Assembly (NCBI GenBank): GCA_027622655.1
Contig: JAQBYI010000004.1
Location: 17,043-81,042, forward strand
Origin: Gemmatimonadota bacterium
Lineage (GTDB): Bacteria; Gemmatimonadota; Gemmatimonadetes; Gemmatimonadales; Gemmatimonadaceae
Length of the DNA stretch: 64,000 nt
Reading direction: 5' to 3'
The notes below the pieces were generated by a model that saw only the letters and a list, made by a program, of their open reading frames with translations, was not told the origin of the DNA and did no database searches. The position numbers and the translations under genes are program-made. This document shows positions 17,994 through 26,650 of this stretch, piece by piece; position 1 is the stretch's first letter; every line of letters begins with the position of its first letter.

Positions 17994-19370
17994 CTATGAA
18001 TCACGCCGACGCCGCACCAGACGACGGGTTATCAGGTAGATCGGGTAACTCGCCACGAGCACATAGAGCGAGTTGACGGTATTGGCCCGGTCGGTCACAA
18101 AGCTCCCGACCAGAAACGCAACGGCCGCAGCGAGCAGCAGGCCGGTCACGTACGGATATCCCCACGCGCGATACGCGCGCGGCGTGTCGGGCTCGGTGCG
18201 GCGAAGCACAAAGATCGCGAGGAAGTTCACGCCGTACTGCATCACGTAGAAGAAGGCCGCGAGCGCGACGACCGTCGCAAAAGTTCCGCTCACGACCAGC
18301 GCGATGATGATGCCGAAACTGAGGAGCAGCGACAGTGTCGGCGTGCCGCCCTTGTTGACCGTAGTGAACACACGCGGCATCAGCCCGTCCTCGGCGAGCG
18401 CGAACGGCACGCGCGAGCCCTGCATGATGATCGCGCTTACCGCGCCGAGCATGCTGAGAATCATCACCACACTCACGACGCGTTCGCCGGTCGGCCCGAA
18501 CACCACATTCGCAGCGCCTGCAGCCGCAAAAGTTTGCTGCCCAAGCTGTTCGATGCCGAGTACGTAGAGAAACGCGGAGTTGAGCGCGAGGTAGACGGCC
18601 ATGATGGCGACGACGCCCAGTGCCATTGCCCGCGGAATCTCGCGGCCCGGATCGCGCACCTCGCCGCCGAAATAGACAACACCGTTCCAGCCATCGTACG
18701 TGTACGCCACGCTCTGAAACGAAATCACGAGCGCTGTCGTGAACGCCATCCCGACCGGGAGCGAGACAGTCGGTGTCGCAGCTGCCGCGGTCGCCACGGC
18801 TCCGCCCACCGGCGTCACGAAGAAGCAGGCCGCTGCCACGCCCAGTAGCGCGACGGTCTTGAACAGACTCAGCACCTGCTGCGTGCGATCGCCGGAGCGA
18901 ACGCCAATCCAGTGAACGCCAACGAGCACGAGCGAAACAACCAGCGCGACCACCGTGGTCATATCTCCCATTGCCGGAACAAGCTGACCGGTCAGTTCTC
19001 CAATCGCGATCGAAACCGCCGCTGCGGCCGCGCAGGTCGAGATCCAGTCCGTGTATCCGATGACGAACCCGGGATACTCGCCGAATGCGCGTCTGGCGAA
19101 GACATAGTTGCCGCCGGAGCGCGGAATCATCACCGCCAGCTCGGCCATCGTCATCGCGCCGAAGAATGCGTAAATACCGCCGGCGATCCAGACGCCCAGG
19201 AAGAGTCCGGCCGATGGGAGCAGCGCAGCGACATCGCCCGGCGTGCGGAGGATTCCCGCGCCGATTGTGTTGCCCACAATGATGGCGACACCGAAGGCGA
19301 CGCCGAGGACCTTGAGGAGTCCGCCGCGGGCGGGAGGCGAATCGGGAGCTGGCGAGGTCGCAGGTGGCAT
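17994..19370 (-). CDS. APC-superfamily amino-acid permease
   Basis: The 458-residue protein has about twelve membrane segments and the helix-1 signature IIVGNTIGAGILRTPGDVA of APC transporters, with GGNYVFARRAFGEYPGFVIGY in helix 3 and TYDGWNGVVYFGGEVRDPGREIPRA in helix 6-7. It resembles the basic/neutral amino-acid APA or LAT-like subgroup, which usually works by proton symport or exchange. The substrate cannot be read. The downstream kinase gene begins 28 bp later. Confidence 0.9.
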   Translation of the reverse strand: MPPATSPAPDSPPARGGLLKVLGVAFGVAIIVGNTIGAGILRTPGDVAALLPSAGLFLGVWIAGGIYAFFGAMTMAELAVMIPRSGGNYVFARRAFGEYPGFVIGYTDWISTCAAAAAVSIAIGELTGQLVPAMGDMTTVVALVVSLVLVGVHWIGVRSGDRTQQVLSLFKTVALLGVAAACFFVTPVGGAVATAAAATPTVSLPVGMAFTTALVISFQSVAYTYDGWNGVVYFGGEVRDPGREIPRAMALGVVAIMAVYLALNSAFLYVLGIEQLGQQTFAAAGAANVVFGPTGERVVSVVMILSMLGAVSAIIMQGSRVPFALAEDGLMPRVFTTVNKGGTPTLSLLLSFGIIIALVVSGTFATVVALAAFFYVMQYGVNFLAIFVLRRTEPDTPRAYRAWGYPYVTGLLLAAAVAFLVGSFVTDRANTVNSLYVLVASYPIYLITRRLVRRRRDS

Positions 19371-19375
19371 CGCGC

Positions 19376-19551
19376 GAAGTTACGGTGCTCACTTCCATGC
19401 CGCGAGCGATGCCGGCCTGATGATCGGTGCCGGCAGCGTGATCGCAGTGCTCGGGGGCCTGACGCTCGACATCCACGGATTCGGTGCGATCGTGCTGGGC
19501 CAGACGGTGTGGCTCGTCTGGGTCGGAATCGCGTTGCGGCGAGAGAGCTGA
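19376..19551 (+). pseudogene. C-terminal fragment of a membrane protein
   Basis: A frame ending at 19551 encodes two hydrophobic segments (MIGAGSVIAVLGGLTLDIHG, then AIVLGQTVWLVWVGIALRR) that look like the last two helices of a small integral membrane protein. There is no plausible start other than an internal ATG near 19420, and upstream the frame runs antisense through the permease gene. It is most likely the tail of a lost gene. Confidence 0.35.
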
Positions 19552-19896
19552 GCCGCAGTATCGGCTCAGCTGTGCCCGCGCGCTCGCGCGGCCGGATCGA
19601 CTCTGTTTACCACGAAACCGATTCGCCGTCGTGGCTCTTCTGCCTTGTCGGGGGCGGCGATCAATCGACGAATCGCGCCAAACAGTGTCGCAAACTGACC
19701 GTCATACTTTCGCTCGATCTCGGTGATCTTCGCGGTCAGTTCGATATGCGAGAGCGCCATCGTCCGTAGCCGAACGAACGCTCGCATAATCGCGACGTTC
19801 ACCGCGACCGCGCGTTTGCTCCGTAGCACACTGCTGAGCATGGCAATGCCGTGTTCCGTAAACACGCGTGGAGCGTAGCGCTGTCCGCCGTGTGAA

Positions 19897-19923
19897 CTTG
19901 AGGTCACAATCTGTGACCTCAAG
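19897..19923. repeat. Perfect palindrome inside the ORF6N remnant
   Basis: CTTGAGGTCACA-N3-TGTGACCTCAAG is a perfect 12-bp inverted repeat. It lies over the codons for LRSQIVTSS. Confidence 0.75.
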
Positions 19924-20086
19924 GTTGCTGCCTCGCGCGATGTCAGCCGGAACGCAAAGTCCGATGGAAACCAAGCATGACCCGCAGACCACGAACGAGG
20001 TGAATGCGATCACCTTGTGCGCGGCTTTCTGGCGCACGGACGGCCCCTGCACACGCCACGGAACGCGATGGTTCCGACGCGGCGAC

Positions 20087-20113
20087 CTTGAGATCGCAGA
20101 TTGTGATTTCAAG
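20087..20113. repeat. Second, imperfect copy of the palindrome
   Basis: CTTGAGATCGCA-N3-TGTGATTTCAAG pairs at 10 of 12 positions and corresponds to the palindrome at 19897, 190 bp away in the same layout. Confidence 0.65.
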
Positions 20114-20135
20114 TGTGTAGGCTCGCCGAAGGTCT

Positions 20136-21005
20136 CTACAGCGCCGTCAGAGCTTCGTAAGTCTCGGGCCGGCGGTCGCGGAAGAACTGCCAGACGTTCC
20201 GAACCTCGCGAATCATGTCGAGGTCGAGCTCAGCCGTGATCAGCTCCGTCTTGTCGCGCGAACCCTGCGCCACGAACTGGCCACGCGGGTCGCAGAAGTA
20301 ACTCTGCCCGTAGAACTCGCCGATGTTCCACGGAGCTTCGATGCCCACGCGATTGACGGCACCGACGAAATACGCGTTCGCCACAGCGTGCGCGGGCTGC
20401 TCGAGTTTCCAGAGATACTCCGAGAGCCCCGCTACCGTCGCCGACGGATTGAACACTATTTCTGCGCCGGCGAGCCCGAGCGCGCGCGCTCCCTCTGGGA
20501 AGTGGCGATCGTAGCAGATATACACGCCAATCGTCGCGTACTTCGTGCGGAAGACGGGATACCCGAGATTGCCGGGCTTGAAGTAGAACTTTTCCCAGAA
20601 TCCGGGCGCGGTGTGCGGAATGTGGTTCTTGCGATACTTGCCGAGGTATGAGCCGTCGGCGTCGATGACTGCTGCAGTGTTGTAGTACACACCCGTCACG
20701 TCCATTTCATACAGCGGCACGATGATGACCATCTTGTGTCGCTTGGCGATCTCCTGCATCAGCTTCGTCGTTGGGCCGTCGGGAATGCTCTCTGTGTGTT
20801 CATACCACCGCGTGGACTGTTCGGCGCAGAAGTACGGGCCCGTGAAAATCTCCTGCATGCAGAGAATCTGTACGCCGTCGCGGCCGGCCTGCTCGATGAT
20901 CTCGAGGTGCTTGTTGAGGTTCGCTTCGCGAATGATCGGAAGCTTCTCGCCGGGGTCGCAGGCGTTGGTAGCCTGAATGAGGCCGCATTTGACGAGCCGT
21001 GGCAT
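20136..21005 (-). CDS. Beta-ureidopropionase (N-carbamoyl-beta-alanine amidohydrolase)
   Basis: This nitrilase-superfamily enzyme has the Glu-Lys-Cys triad visible as E52 (ILCMQEIFTGPYF), K126 (GKYRKNHIPH) and C164 (GVYICYDRHFPEG). The PYFCAEQ and HFPEGARALGLAGAE segments are typical of N-carbamoyl-beta-alanine amidohydrolases, which release beta-alanine, CO2 and ammonia in the last step of reductive pyrimidine breakdown. It is the last gene of an operon with the permease, dihydropyrimidinase, dihydropyrimidine dehydrogenase and MmsA, which supports this function over a general nitrilase. Length (289) fits the bacterial form. Confidence 0.88.
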   Translation of the reverse strand: MPRLVKCGLIQATNACDPGEKLPIIREANLNKHLEIIEQAGRDGVQILCMQEIFTGPYFCAEQSTRWYEHTESIPDGPTTKLMQEIAKRHKMVIIVPLYEMDVTGVYYNTAAVIDADGSYLGKYRKNHIPHTAPGFWEKFYFKPGNLGYPVFRTKYATIGVYICYDRHFPEGARALGLAGAEIVFNPSATVAGLSEYLWKLEQPAHAVANAYFVGAVNRVGIEAPWNIGEFYGQSYFCDPRGQFVAQGSRDKTELITAELDLDMIREVRNVWQFFRDRRPETYEALTAL

Positions 21006-21054
21006 GATGAGTGGCGGGTCGGTGTGAGTCGGGTGTGCGCGCGTGGTGTAGCGG

Positions 21055-22527
21055 TCAGGACCGTGAGCGTGTGGCGCGCATCAATGCGAAGTAGATGGCC
21101 GAACTGAGAGCAAAGGTGACGAACCAGGCGTAGCTGTAGATGTGATCGGCGATCGTGGGCTGGGCAACCACGCCGCCCGCTGTCATTGCGGCTCGCAGGA
21201 ACCCTGGCACGACAGGCAGAATCCCGACGACGAGTGCGATGATCGCACAGGGGTTGAATCCCTTACGGTAGGTATAGGCGCCTTGCACGCGAAACAACTC
21301 GTCGGTGTCAATCTGCTGGCGACGAATCACCCAATAGTCCACGATGAGGATACCGCCGAGCGCGCCCATCAGGCTTGAGTAGCCGATGAGCCAGGTGAAG
21401 ATGTACGCGGCCGCGTCAGAGTAGAGTCTCCACGGCATCATTGCGACGCCGATGACCGCGGTGATCAGGCCGCCCGTCACGTAGCTGATGCGCTTCGGCG
21501 CAAGATTGGAAAAGTCGTTGGACGGCGACACGACATTCGCCGCCATGTTGGTCGTGAGCTGTGCGGCGAGGACAACGAGCGCGGCGAAGATGATCACGCC
21601 GGTTCCGCCGATCCACTGCACGAGCGCGATGGGATCCCAGATTGCCTCGCCAAAAATCACGATCGTGGCGCTCGTCACGGCGACACCGACGAATGCGAAC
21701 GCGGTCATCGTGGTGGGCAGCCCGAACGCCTGTCCGAGCATCTGCGATCGCTGGCTTTTCGCGTATCGTGTGAAGTCCGGAATGTTGAGCGACAGGGTGG
21801 CCCAGTAGCCGACGTTCGCGGTGAGCGCGGCGGGGAAGATCGTCCAGAACGCGGCGTGGTTGGTTTGCAACTTCTGCGACTCGGCCAGCACGTGACCCAG
21901 TCCGCCACCGTTCCGCACAGCCCAGAGCAGCAGCAGCGCGCCGGCGCCAAGGAGCAGCGGCGCCGACCAGGTCTCGAGCTTCTTGATCCCCTCGGTACCC
22001 CGGAGAATGATCAGCACCTGCACCAACCAGAACGCACCGAACGCGACGGCGGTGTGCGCGGGGAGCGTGCTCCACCCGCTCCAGGCGGCGGTCAGCAGTG
22101 CGTCGAGCGCGAGGGCGCCAATCCACGTCTGAATGCCGAACCACCCGCACGCGACAACGGCGCGCAGCATCGCGGGAATGTTTGCGCCGCGAACGCCGAA
22201 GCTTGCGCGGCAGAGCACGGGAAACGAAACGCCGTATCGGGTACCGGCGTGCGCGTTGAGAATCATCGGGATGAGCACGATCATGTTGCCGAGCAGGATC
22301 GTGAGCATGGCCTGCCACCAGAACATCCCGGCGGACATAAGTCCCGATGCGAGCGTGTAGGTGGTGATCACCACGCTCATTCCAATCCAGAGTGCGGCAA
22401 TGTTCCACGTGGACCACGTGCGCTGTGCGGGCGTGGTCGGAGCGAGGTCGGGGTTCCAGAGCGGACTCGCCGAGATGGGGGAGTCCGCTGAATCGTGTGT
22501 GCTGCCTGCCTCCGAGTCCGCCGTCAT
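21055..22527 (-). CDS. NCS1-family pyrimidine permease
   Basis: The 490-residue protein has about twelve membrane segments and NCS1 family features: an N-terminal NPDLAPTTPAQRTWSTWNIAALW segment, YGVSFPVLCRASFGVRGANIPAMLRA in helix 3 and the WFGIQTWIGA helix. NCS1 proteins import uracil, allantoin, hydantoins or cytosine with sodium or protons. The pyrimidine catabolic neighbours make uracil, thymine or dihydropyrimidine the likely cargo. It begins 10 bp after the dihydropyrimidinase stop. Confidence 0.88.
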   Translation of the reverse strand: MTADSEAGSTHDSADSPISASPLWNPDLAPTTPAQRTWSTWNIAALWIGMSVVITTYTLASGLMSAGMFWWQAMLTILLGNMIVLIPMILNAHAGTRYGVSFPVLCRASFGVRGANIPAMLRAVVACGWFGIQTWIGALALDALLTAAWSGWSTLPAHTAVAFGAFWLVQVLIILRGTEGIKKLETWSAPLLLGAGALLLLWAVRNGGGLGHVLAESQKLQTNHAAFWTIFPAALTANVGYWATLSLNIPDFTRYAKSQRSQMLGQAFGLPTTMTAFAFVGVAVTSATIVIFGEAIWDPIALVQWIGGTGVIIFAALVVLAAQLTTNMAANVVSPSNDFSNLAPKRISYVTGGLITAVIGVAMMPWRLYSDAAAYIFTWLIGYSSLMGALGGILIVDYWVIRRQQIDTDELFRVQGAYTYRKGFNPCAIIALVVGILPVVPGFLRAAMTAGGVVAQPTIADHIYSYAWFVTFALSSAIYFALMRATRSRS

Positions 22528-22537
22528 ACGTTCGCAG

Positions 22538-23947
22538 TCACGCGCCGGCGCTGTCGCTGGTCGCCAAGCCGGCCGACTTGCGCGGCAGCCACTGGCCGCG
22601 CCCTTCTTTGCCTACGACCTTGTAGTCGTCAACGATGACGTCGCCGCGCGAGAGCGTCGTGCGCGCGAAGCCGGCGAGTTTCCAGCCGTCGTACGGCGAC
22701 CAGTCGGCGTTCGTCTCCATCGTCTTTGGCGACACCGTGTGCTGCGTGGTCGGATGGATGATCGCCAGATCAGCGTCGGCACCGACCTGAATGGCGCCCT
22801 TTCGCGGGTAGAGGCCCATCATCCGCGCAGGACTCGTGCTCAACTTGTCGCACATCTGCTGCAGCGAAATACGTCCCTCGAGGACCCCGCGCGTGTACGT
22901 GAGCGGGAGCAATGTTTCGAGCCCGGGTAGTCCCATCGGGATCTTCGTCCAGTCGCCGTTCCAAAGGGCCTTCTGTTCGCGCGTGAACGTGCACGTGTCC
23001 GTGGACACTGCCGACACTTCGCCGCTGTTCAGGCCCTGCCAAAGCCGCGCCATGTCCTTCGGCTTCTTGACTTGCGGGCAACAGGCAAAGAGATGGCCGT
23101 CGGGGCCGTCGAAGACCGAGTCATCGAGCACGAGATACTGCACGCACGTTTCGGCGAGCACCGGCACGCCCCGTGCCTGTGCGGCTCGAATGATGTCGGC
23201 GCCCTCTGCCGTGCTCATGTGCACGATGTACAGTTGCCCGCCCGTGACTTCGCTCCACATCACGGCGCGCTGAATCGCCTCGGCCTCGACAAAGTTCGGG
23301 CGCGTCATGGGATGCAGGCGCGCGCCGTACTTCTTCATCAGTTCCGGAGTGTGGTAGCGGGCGATGAGTTCGTCGAGCACACCCGCACTTTCCGCGTGCA
23401 CGAGGAGCATCGTGCCGTACTCTTTCATTTTCTCGAGCGTTCCGAACATGGCGCGGTCGTCGGATTGCCATCCCTCCGACGCGTAGATCATGAATTCCTT
23501 GAAGGTGCTGAAACCGCGATCCACCATCCCCTTGATCTGGTCTTTGTGCTCGTCCCATCGTGTGACGCAGATGTGAAACGTGTAGTCAATCAGCGCCTTC
23601 CCCTCAGCCTTCTTGTGCCAGTTGTCGGCGGCGGCGGAGAGCGAATCGCCCTCGTATGGAATTGCGAAGTCGATCAGGGTGGTGACGCCACCACGCGCCC
23701 CCGCCCGTGTGCCGCTGCGATAATCGTCGGCGGAGACGGCCCCCATGAACGGGAGCGCGAGGTGCACGTGCACATCGAGCACACCGGGAATCACGTGATG
23801 ACCCGCGGCGTCAATCACCTTCGCGCCTGTCGTGTCGAGATTGGCGCCGAGCGCCGCGATCTTCTCGCCGGTAATTCCAACGTCGCCGGTAAACGCACCG
23901 GTGGGTGTTACGACGTTGCCGCCCCTGACCACGGTATCAAACTGCAT
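22538..23947 (-). CDS. Dihydropyrimidinase / hydantoinase
   Basis: A cyclic amidohydrolase with the binuclear metal site: H60 and H62 in LDVHVHL, the carbamylated lysine K149 in STFKEFMIYAS, and H183 in LLVHAESAG. Further blocks are TGGQLYIVHMS and EVSAVSTDTCTF. It opens the ring of dihydrouracil or dihydrothymine. The frame is open farther upstream, but the ATG at 23947 gives the family N-terminus (MQFDTVVRGGNVV) and overlaps the preA stop as TGATG, so translation is coupled. The length of 469 residues is standard. Confidence 0.92.
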   Translation of the reverse strand: MQFDTVVRGGNVVTPTGAFTGDVGITGEKIAALGANLDTTGAKVIDAAGHHVIPGVLDVHVHLALPFMGAVSADDYRSGTRAGARGGVTTLIDFAIPYEGDSLSAAADNWHKKAEGKALIDYTFHICVTRWDEHKDQIKGMVDRGFSTFKEFMIYASEGWQSDDRAMFGTLEKMKEYGTMLLVHAESAGVLDELIARYHTPELMKKYGARLHPMTRPNFVEAEAIQRAVMWSEVTGGQLYIVHMSTAEGADIIRAAQARGVPVLAETCVQYLVLDDSVFDGPDGHLFACCPQVKKPKDMARLWQGLNSGEVSAVSTDTCTFTREQKALWNGDWTKIPMGLPGLETLLPLTYTRGVLEGRISLQQMCDKLSTSPARMMGLYPRKGAIQVGADADLAIIHPTTQHTVSPKTMETNADWSPYDGWKLAGFARTTLSRGDVIVDDYKVVGKEGRGQWLPRKSAGLATSDSAGA

Positions 23948-25068
23948 CAGACCGCCGATGGCGCGGCGTAGCCTTCGACCGCTTCGTGGCCACCCTGATA
24001 GTCGTCGCCATCGGGGCGACGGATCTCGGACTGCAGTTTCACGCGGTCGCGGCGGATGCCGCGGAAATCTTCGACGCGCTTCCACCCCTTGTCGGCGTGC
24101 TTGTCCAAAAAGGCGTCGAGTCCGCCGTTGAGGCGCTTGATCACGTTCGGGCCAACGGCGCTGTCGAGCATGGCGGCCGTGCAGACCTGAACGGTGCCTG
24201 CGCCGAGCAGGAAGTACGAGAGCGCCTGATTGAAGTCCGAGACGCCGCCGATTCCCGAGAACGACTTGTCGGGAAATGCCTGCGTCATCCGGGCCATGTT
24301 GGCCAGCGACATCGGCAGAATCGCGGGGCCGCCCAGTCCGCCGGATGAGACGAAACCGTCCACGTTGATTTCGAATTCGAGCGACTCGGGGTCAATCACC
24401 GGGAGCGACGGGAAGGTGTTCGACGAGACGATCGCGTCCGCACCGCCGCGGAAACACGCGCCCGCCTCCGCGACAATGTCGTGCGTGGCAGGCGTGAGTT
24501 TCGTCCACACGGGGATCTTCGCCGCCTCTTTCACCGCCTCGGTCACCACCGAACAAAGACCTTCGTCCCTGCCAATGTTCGAGCCCATGTCCTTTCGGTC
24601 CATGTGCGGGCACGAAAAGTTGCACTCGATACCGTCGGCACCGGCGCCCTGCACGGCTCGCGTGAGCGTCTGCCAAGCCTGGAGTTCCTTGTCGCTTCCG
24701 GAGCCGGCCATGATCGACGCAATGACGACGCGATTCGGGAACGCGGCCTTGATCCGTTCGATTCGCGGAACCCACCAGTCGAGGGACTTGTCGGAAATGA
24801 GTTCCCAGTTCCACGACGAGTGAAGCGCCGAGCCCGGAGCCTTCTTCATTGATACGCGATTGTCGTCGGGCGACGTGCGATTGAACTTGGTCTTGGCCCC
24901 GATGACGTTGACGACCGGGTGGAGGCCGATCGTCTTTACGACCACGCCTCCCCAGCCCGCTTCGAACGCGCGCAGGATGTTGTTCTCGCTCTCCGTCGGT
25001 GGGGCGGACGAGAGGAGGAACGGGTTCTCGAACTTGATGCCGGTGAACGTCACGCTGCGATCGGCCAT
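23947..25068 (-). CDS. preA: Dihydropyrimidine dehydrogenase, FMN subunit without Fe-S tail
   Basis: This dihydroorotate-dehydrogenase-fold protein reduces uracil or thymine with FMN. The N-terminus (VTFTGIKFENPFLLSSAPPT), catalytic C153 in CNFSCPHMD, VPVWTKL-like KIPVWTKLTPATHD and the GIGGVSDFNQALSYFLLGA phosphate loop all match PreA. E. coli PreA is longer (about 411 residues) and ends with two [4Fe-4S] clusters; this protein ends at 373 with no cysteine cluster. No PreT-type partner is in the operon. Electrons must come from elsewhere. Confidence 0.88.
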   Translation of the reverse strand: MADRSVTFTGIKFENPFLLSSAPPTESENNILRAFEAGWGGVVVKTIGLHPVVNVIGAKTKFNRTSPDDNRVSMKKAPGSALHSSWNWELISDKSLDWWVPRIERIKAAFPNRVVIASIMAGSGSDKELQAWQTLTRAVQGAGADGIECNFSCPHMDRKDMGSNIGRDEGLCSVVTEAVKEAAKIPVWTKLTPATHDIVAEAGACFRGGADAIVSSNTFPSLPVIDPESLEFEINVDGFVSSGGLGGPAILPMSLANMARMTQAFPDKSFSGIGGVSDFNQALSYFLLGAGTVQVCTAAMLDSAVGPNVIKRLNGGLDAFLDKHADKGWKRVEDFRGIRRDRVKLQSEIRRPDGDDYQGGHEAVEGYAAPSAV

Positions 25069-25089
25069 GGTCGTCTCCTCGGTGTTACG

Positions 25090-26565
25090 TCAGCTCATCC
25101 AGTTCGTGCCCGCCTCGCGGTTCCACTTGGTGGTCATCTTCTTGGCCTGCGTCCAGAACTCGATCGAACCGTGGCCGGTGATGTCACCGACGCCGAATTT
25201 CGAGTCGTTCCACCCGCCAAACGAGAACGGCTCTCGCGGAACCGGTACACCGACGTTCACGCCGACCATTCCGGCGCTCGCGCGCTCCATGACTTTGCGC
25301 GCGATTCCGCCGCTTTCCGTGAAGACGCTTGCGGCGTTTCCATACGGTGACGCGTTCTCGACTCTCAGGGCCTCGTCCACGTCACGCGTGCGCACGATGA
25401 CCATCACGGGGCCGAACACTTCTTCCTGAGCGATCTTCATGTCCGGCGTGACGTGATCAATAAGGGTCGGGCCTATCCAGAATCCGTTTTCGCGGCCTGG
25501 TACGGTCGCGCCGCGTCCGTCCACGAGCACCTTCGCGCCCTGCGCTTCGGCCTCATCAATGAACTGAATGATCCGCGCTTTCGCTGCCGGAGAGATAACC
25601 GGACCTACGTCCTTGCCCGTTACCATCGCCTGCATCTGCTCGACCATGCGCGCGATGACCGGATCCACGTTTGCCACCGCGATCATTACCGACGCGGCCA
25701 TGCAACGCTGCCCAGCGCACCCCGACATGGAAGCGACGATGTTTCCCGACGCCATTTCCACGTCCGCGTCGGGCATGACAATGAGATGATTCTTGGCGCC
25801 GCCGAGCGCGAGGCAGCGCTTGAGAGTCGCGGTGGCGCGCCGATACACGATCTTCGCGACCTTGGTCGAGCCAACGAAGCTCACCGCCGCAATCCCGGTG
25901 TGATCGCAGATCGCCTCGACCGTTTCCTTGCCGCCCTGCACGATCTGCAGCACGCCGTCAGGTAGTCCGGCCTCCTTGAGCAGCTCAGCGATGCGGATCG
26001 ATGACAGCGGAACCATCTCAGACGGTTTGAGCACTACGGTGTTCCCGAGCGCGAGCGCGTTCGGCAACGACCAGTTGGGGACCATGTTCGGGAAGTTGAA
26101 CGGGGTGATGCAGGCGACTACGCCCAGCGGATAGCGCTCGACACGGCACTCGACGCCACGACTCACTTCCAGCACCTGTCCGGTCACGATCTGCGGGAGG
26201 GAGCACGCGAACTCACATAGTTCGGCGGACTTCAAAACTTCGGCGCGTGCTTCGCTCGTGATCTTTCCGTTCTCTTCGGTCACGAGCGCCGCGAGCTCGT
26301 CGATGTTCTGCTCGAGCAGTGTCTTGTATCGATAGAACACCTGCACCCGTTCCTTGATCGGCGTTCCCGACCAGCCGGGGAACGCACGTCGCGCGGCCTG
26401 CACGGCCAGATCGACCTCGGGGTGTCCGGACATCGGAACCTGGGCGATGACCGATCCGTCGCTCGGATTGAATACGTCGAGGCGATCGAGATCAGCAGCT
26501 GCGCGCGGGCTCGAGCCCGGCGTGTCGGCGATGACGTTCGGTACAGTCGCGTACTTCAGTGGCAC
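25090..26565 (-). CDS. mmsA: CoA-acylating methylmalonate-semialdehyde dehydrogenase
   Basis: An aldehyde dehydrogenase of the MmsA group, which turns malonate or methylmalonate semialdehyde into acetyl- or propionyl-CoA. Seen are the ITPFNFPNMVPNWSLPNALA cofactor region, FVGSTKVAKIVY, the LALGGAKNHLIV motif and the catalytic cysteine in AGQRCMAAS. MmsA would consume the products of beta-alanine and beta-aminoisobutyrate transamination, finishing pyrimidine catabolism. No transaminase gene is in the operon. The GTG at 26565, with CGGAG seven bases upstream, replaces a long open extension without similarity. It is the first operon gene. Confidence 0.88.
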   Translation of the reverse strand: MPLKYATVPNVIADTPGSSPRAAADLDRLDVFNPSDGSVIAQVPMSGHPEVDLAVQAARRAFPGWSGTPIKERVQVFYRYKTLLEQNIDELAALVTEENGKITSEARAEVLKSAELCEFACSLPQIVTGQVLEVSRGVECRVERYPLGVVACITPFNFPNMVPNWSLPNALALGNTVVLKPSEMVPLSSIRIAELLKEAGLPDGVLQIVQGGKETVEAICDHTGIAAVSFVGSTKVAKIVYRRATATLKRCLALGGAKNHLIVMPDADVEMASGNIVASMSGCAGQRCMAASVMIAVANVDPVIARMVEQMQAMVTGKDVGPVISPAAKARIIQFIDEAEAQGAKVLVDGRGATVPGRENGFWIGPTLIDHVTPDMKIAQEEVFGPVMVIVRTRDVDEALRVENASPYGNAASVFTESGGIARKVMERASAGMVGVNVGVPVPREPFSFGGWNDSKFGVGDITGHGSIEFWTQAKKMTTKWNREAGTNWMS

Positions 26566-26650
26566 GGTAGGCTCCGAAATGAGAACGACCTCTATTAACA
26601 GTTGCGGTCCACCTCGACGCAAACAAGTCGTCTGGACCGCTTTCACGAGT

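Larger units (their letters stand above)
19566..20113 (-). pseudogene. ORF6N-domain protein remnant
   Basis: Residues FPSDFAFRLTSREAATLRSQ, then VTSS and YAPRVFTEHGIAMLSSVLRS followed by AIMRAFVRLR, are the C-terminal half of an ORF6N (phage antirepressor-like) domain. The coiled segment with EIERKYDGQFATLFGAIRRL and the RRRIGF motif is also typical. The N-terminal half of the domain is missing: the frame hits a TGA near 20011 and the residues ahead of FPSDF do not match. A worn second copy of the LRSQ-VTSS coding segment lies at about 20055-20113. The first usable start would be TTG at 19922. I read the region as a decayed, partly duplicated gene. Confidence 0.65.
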
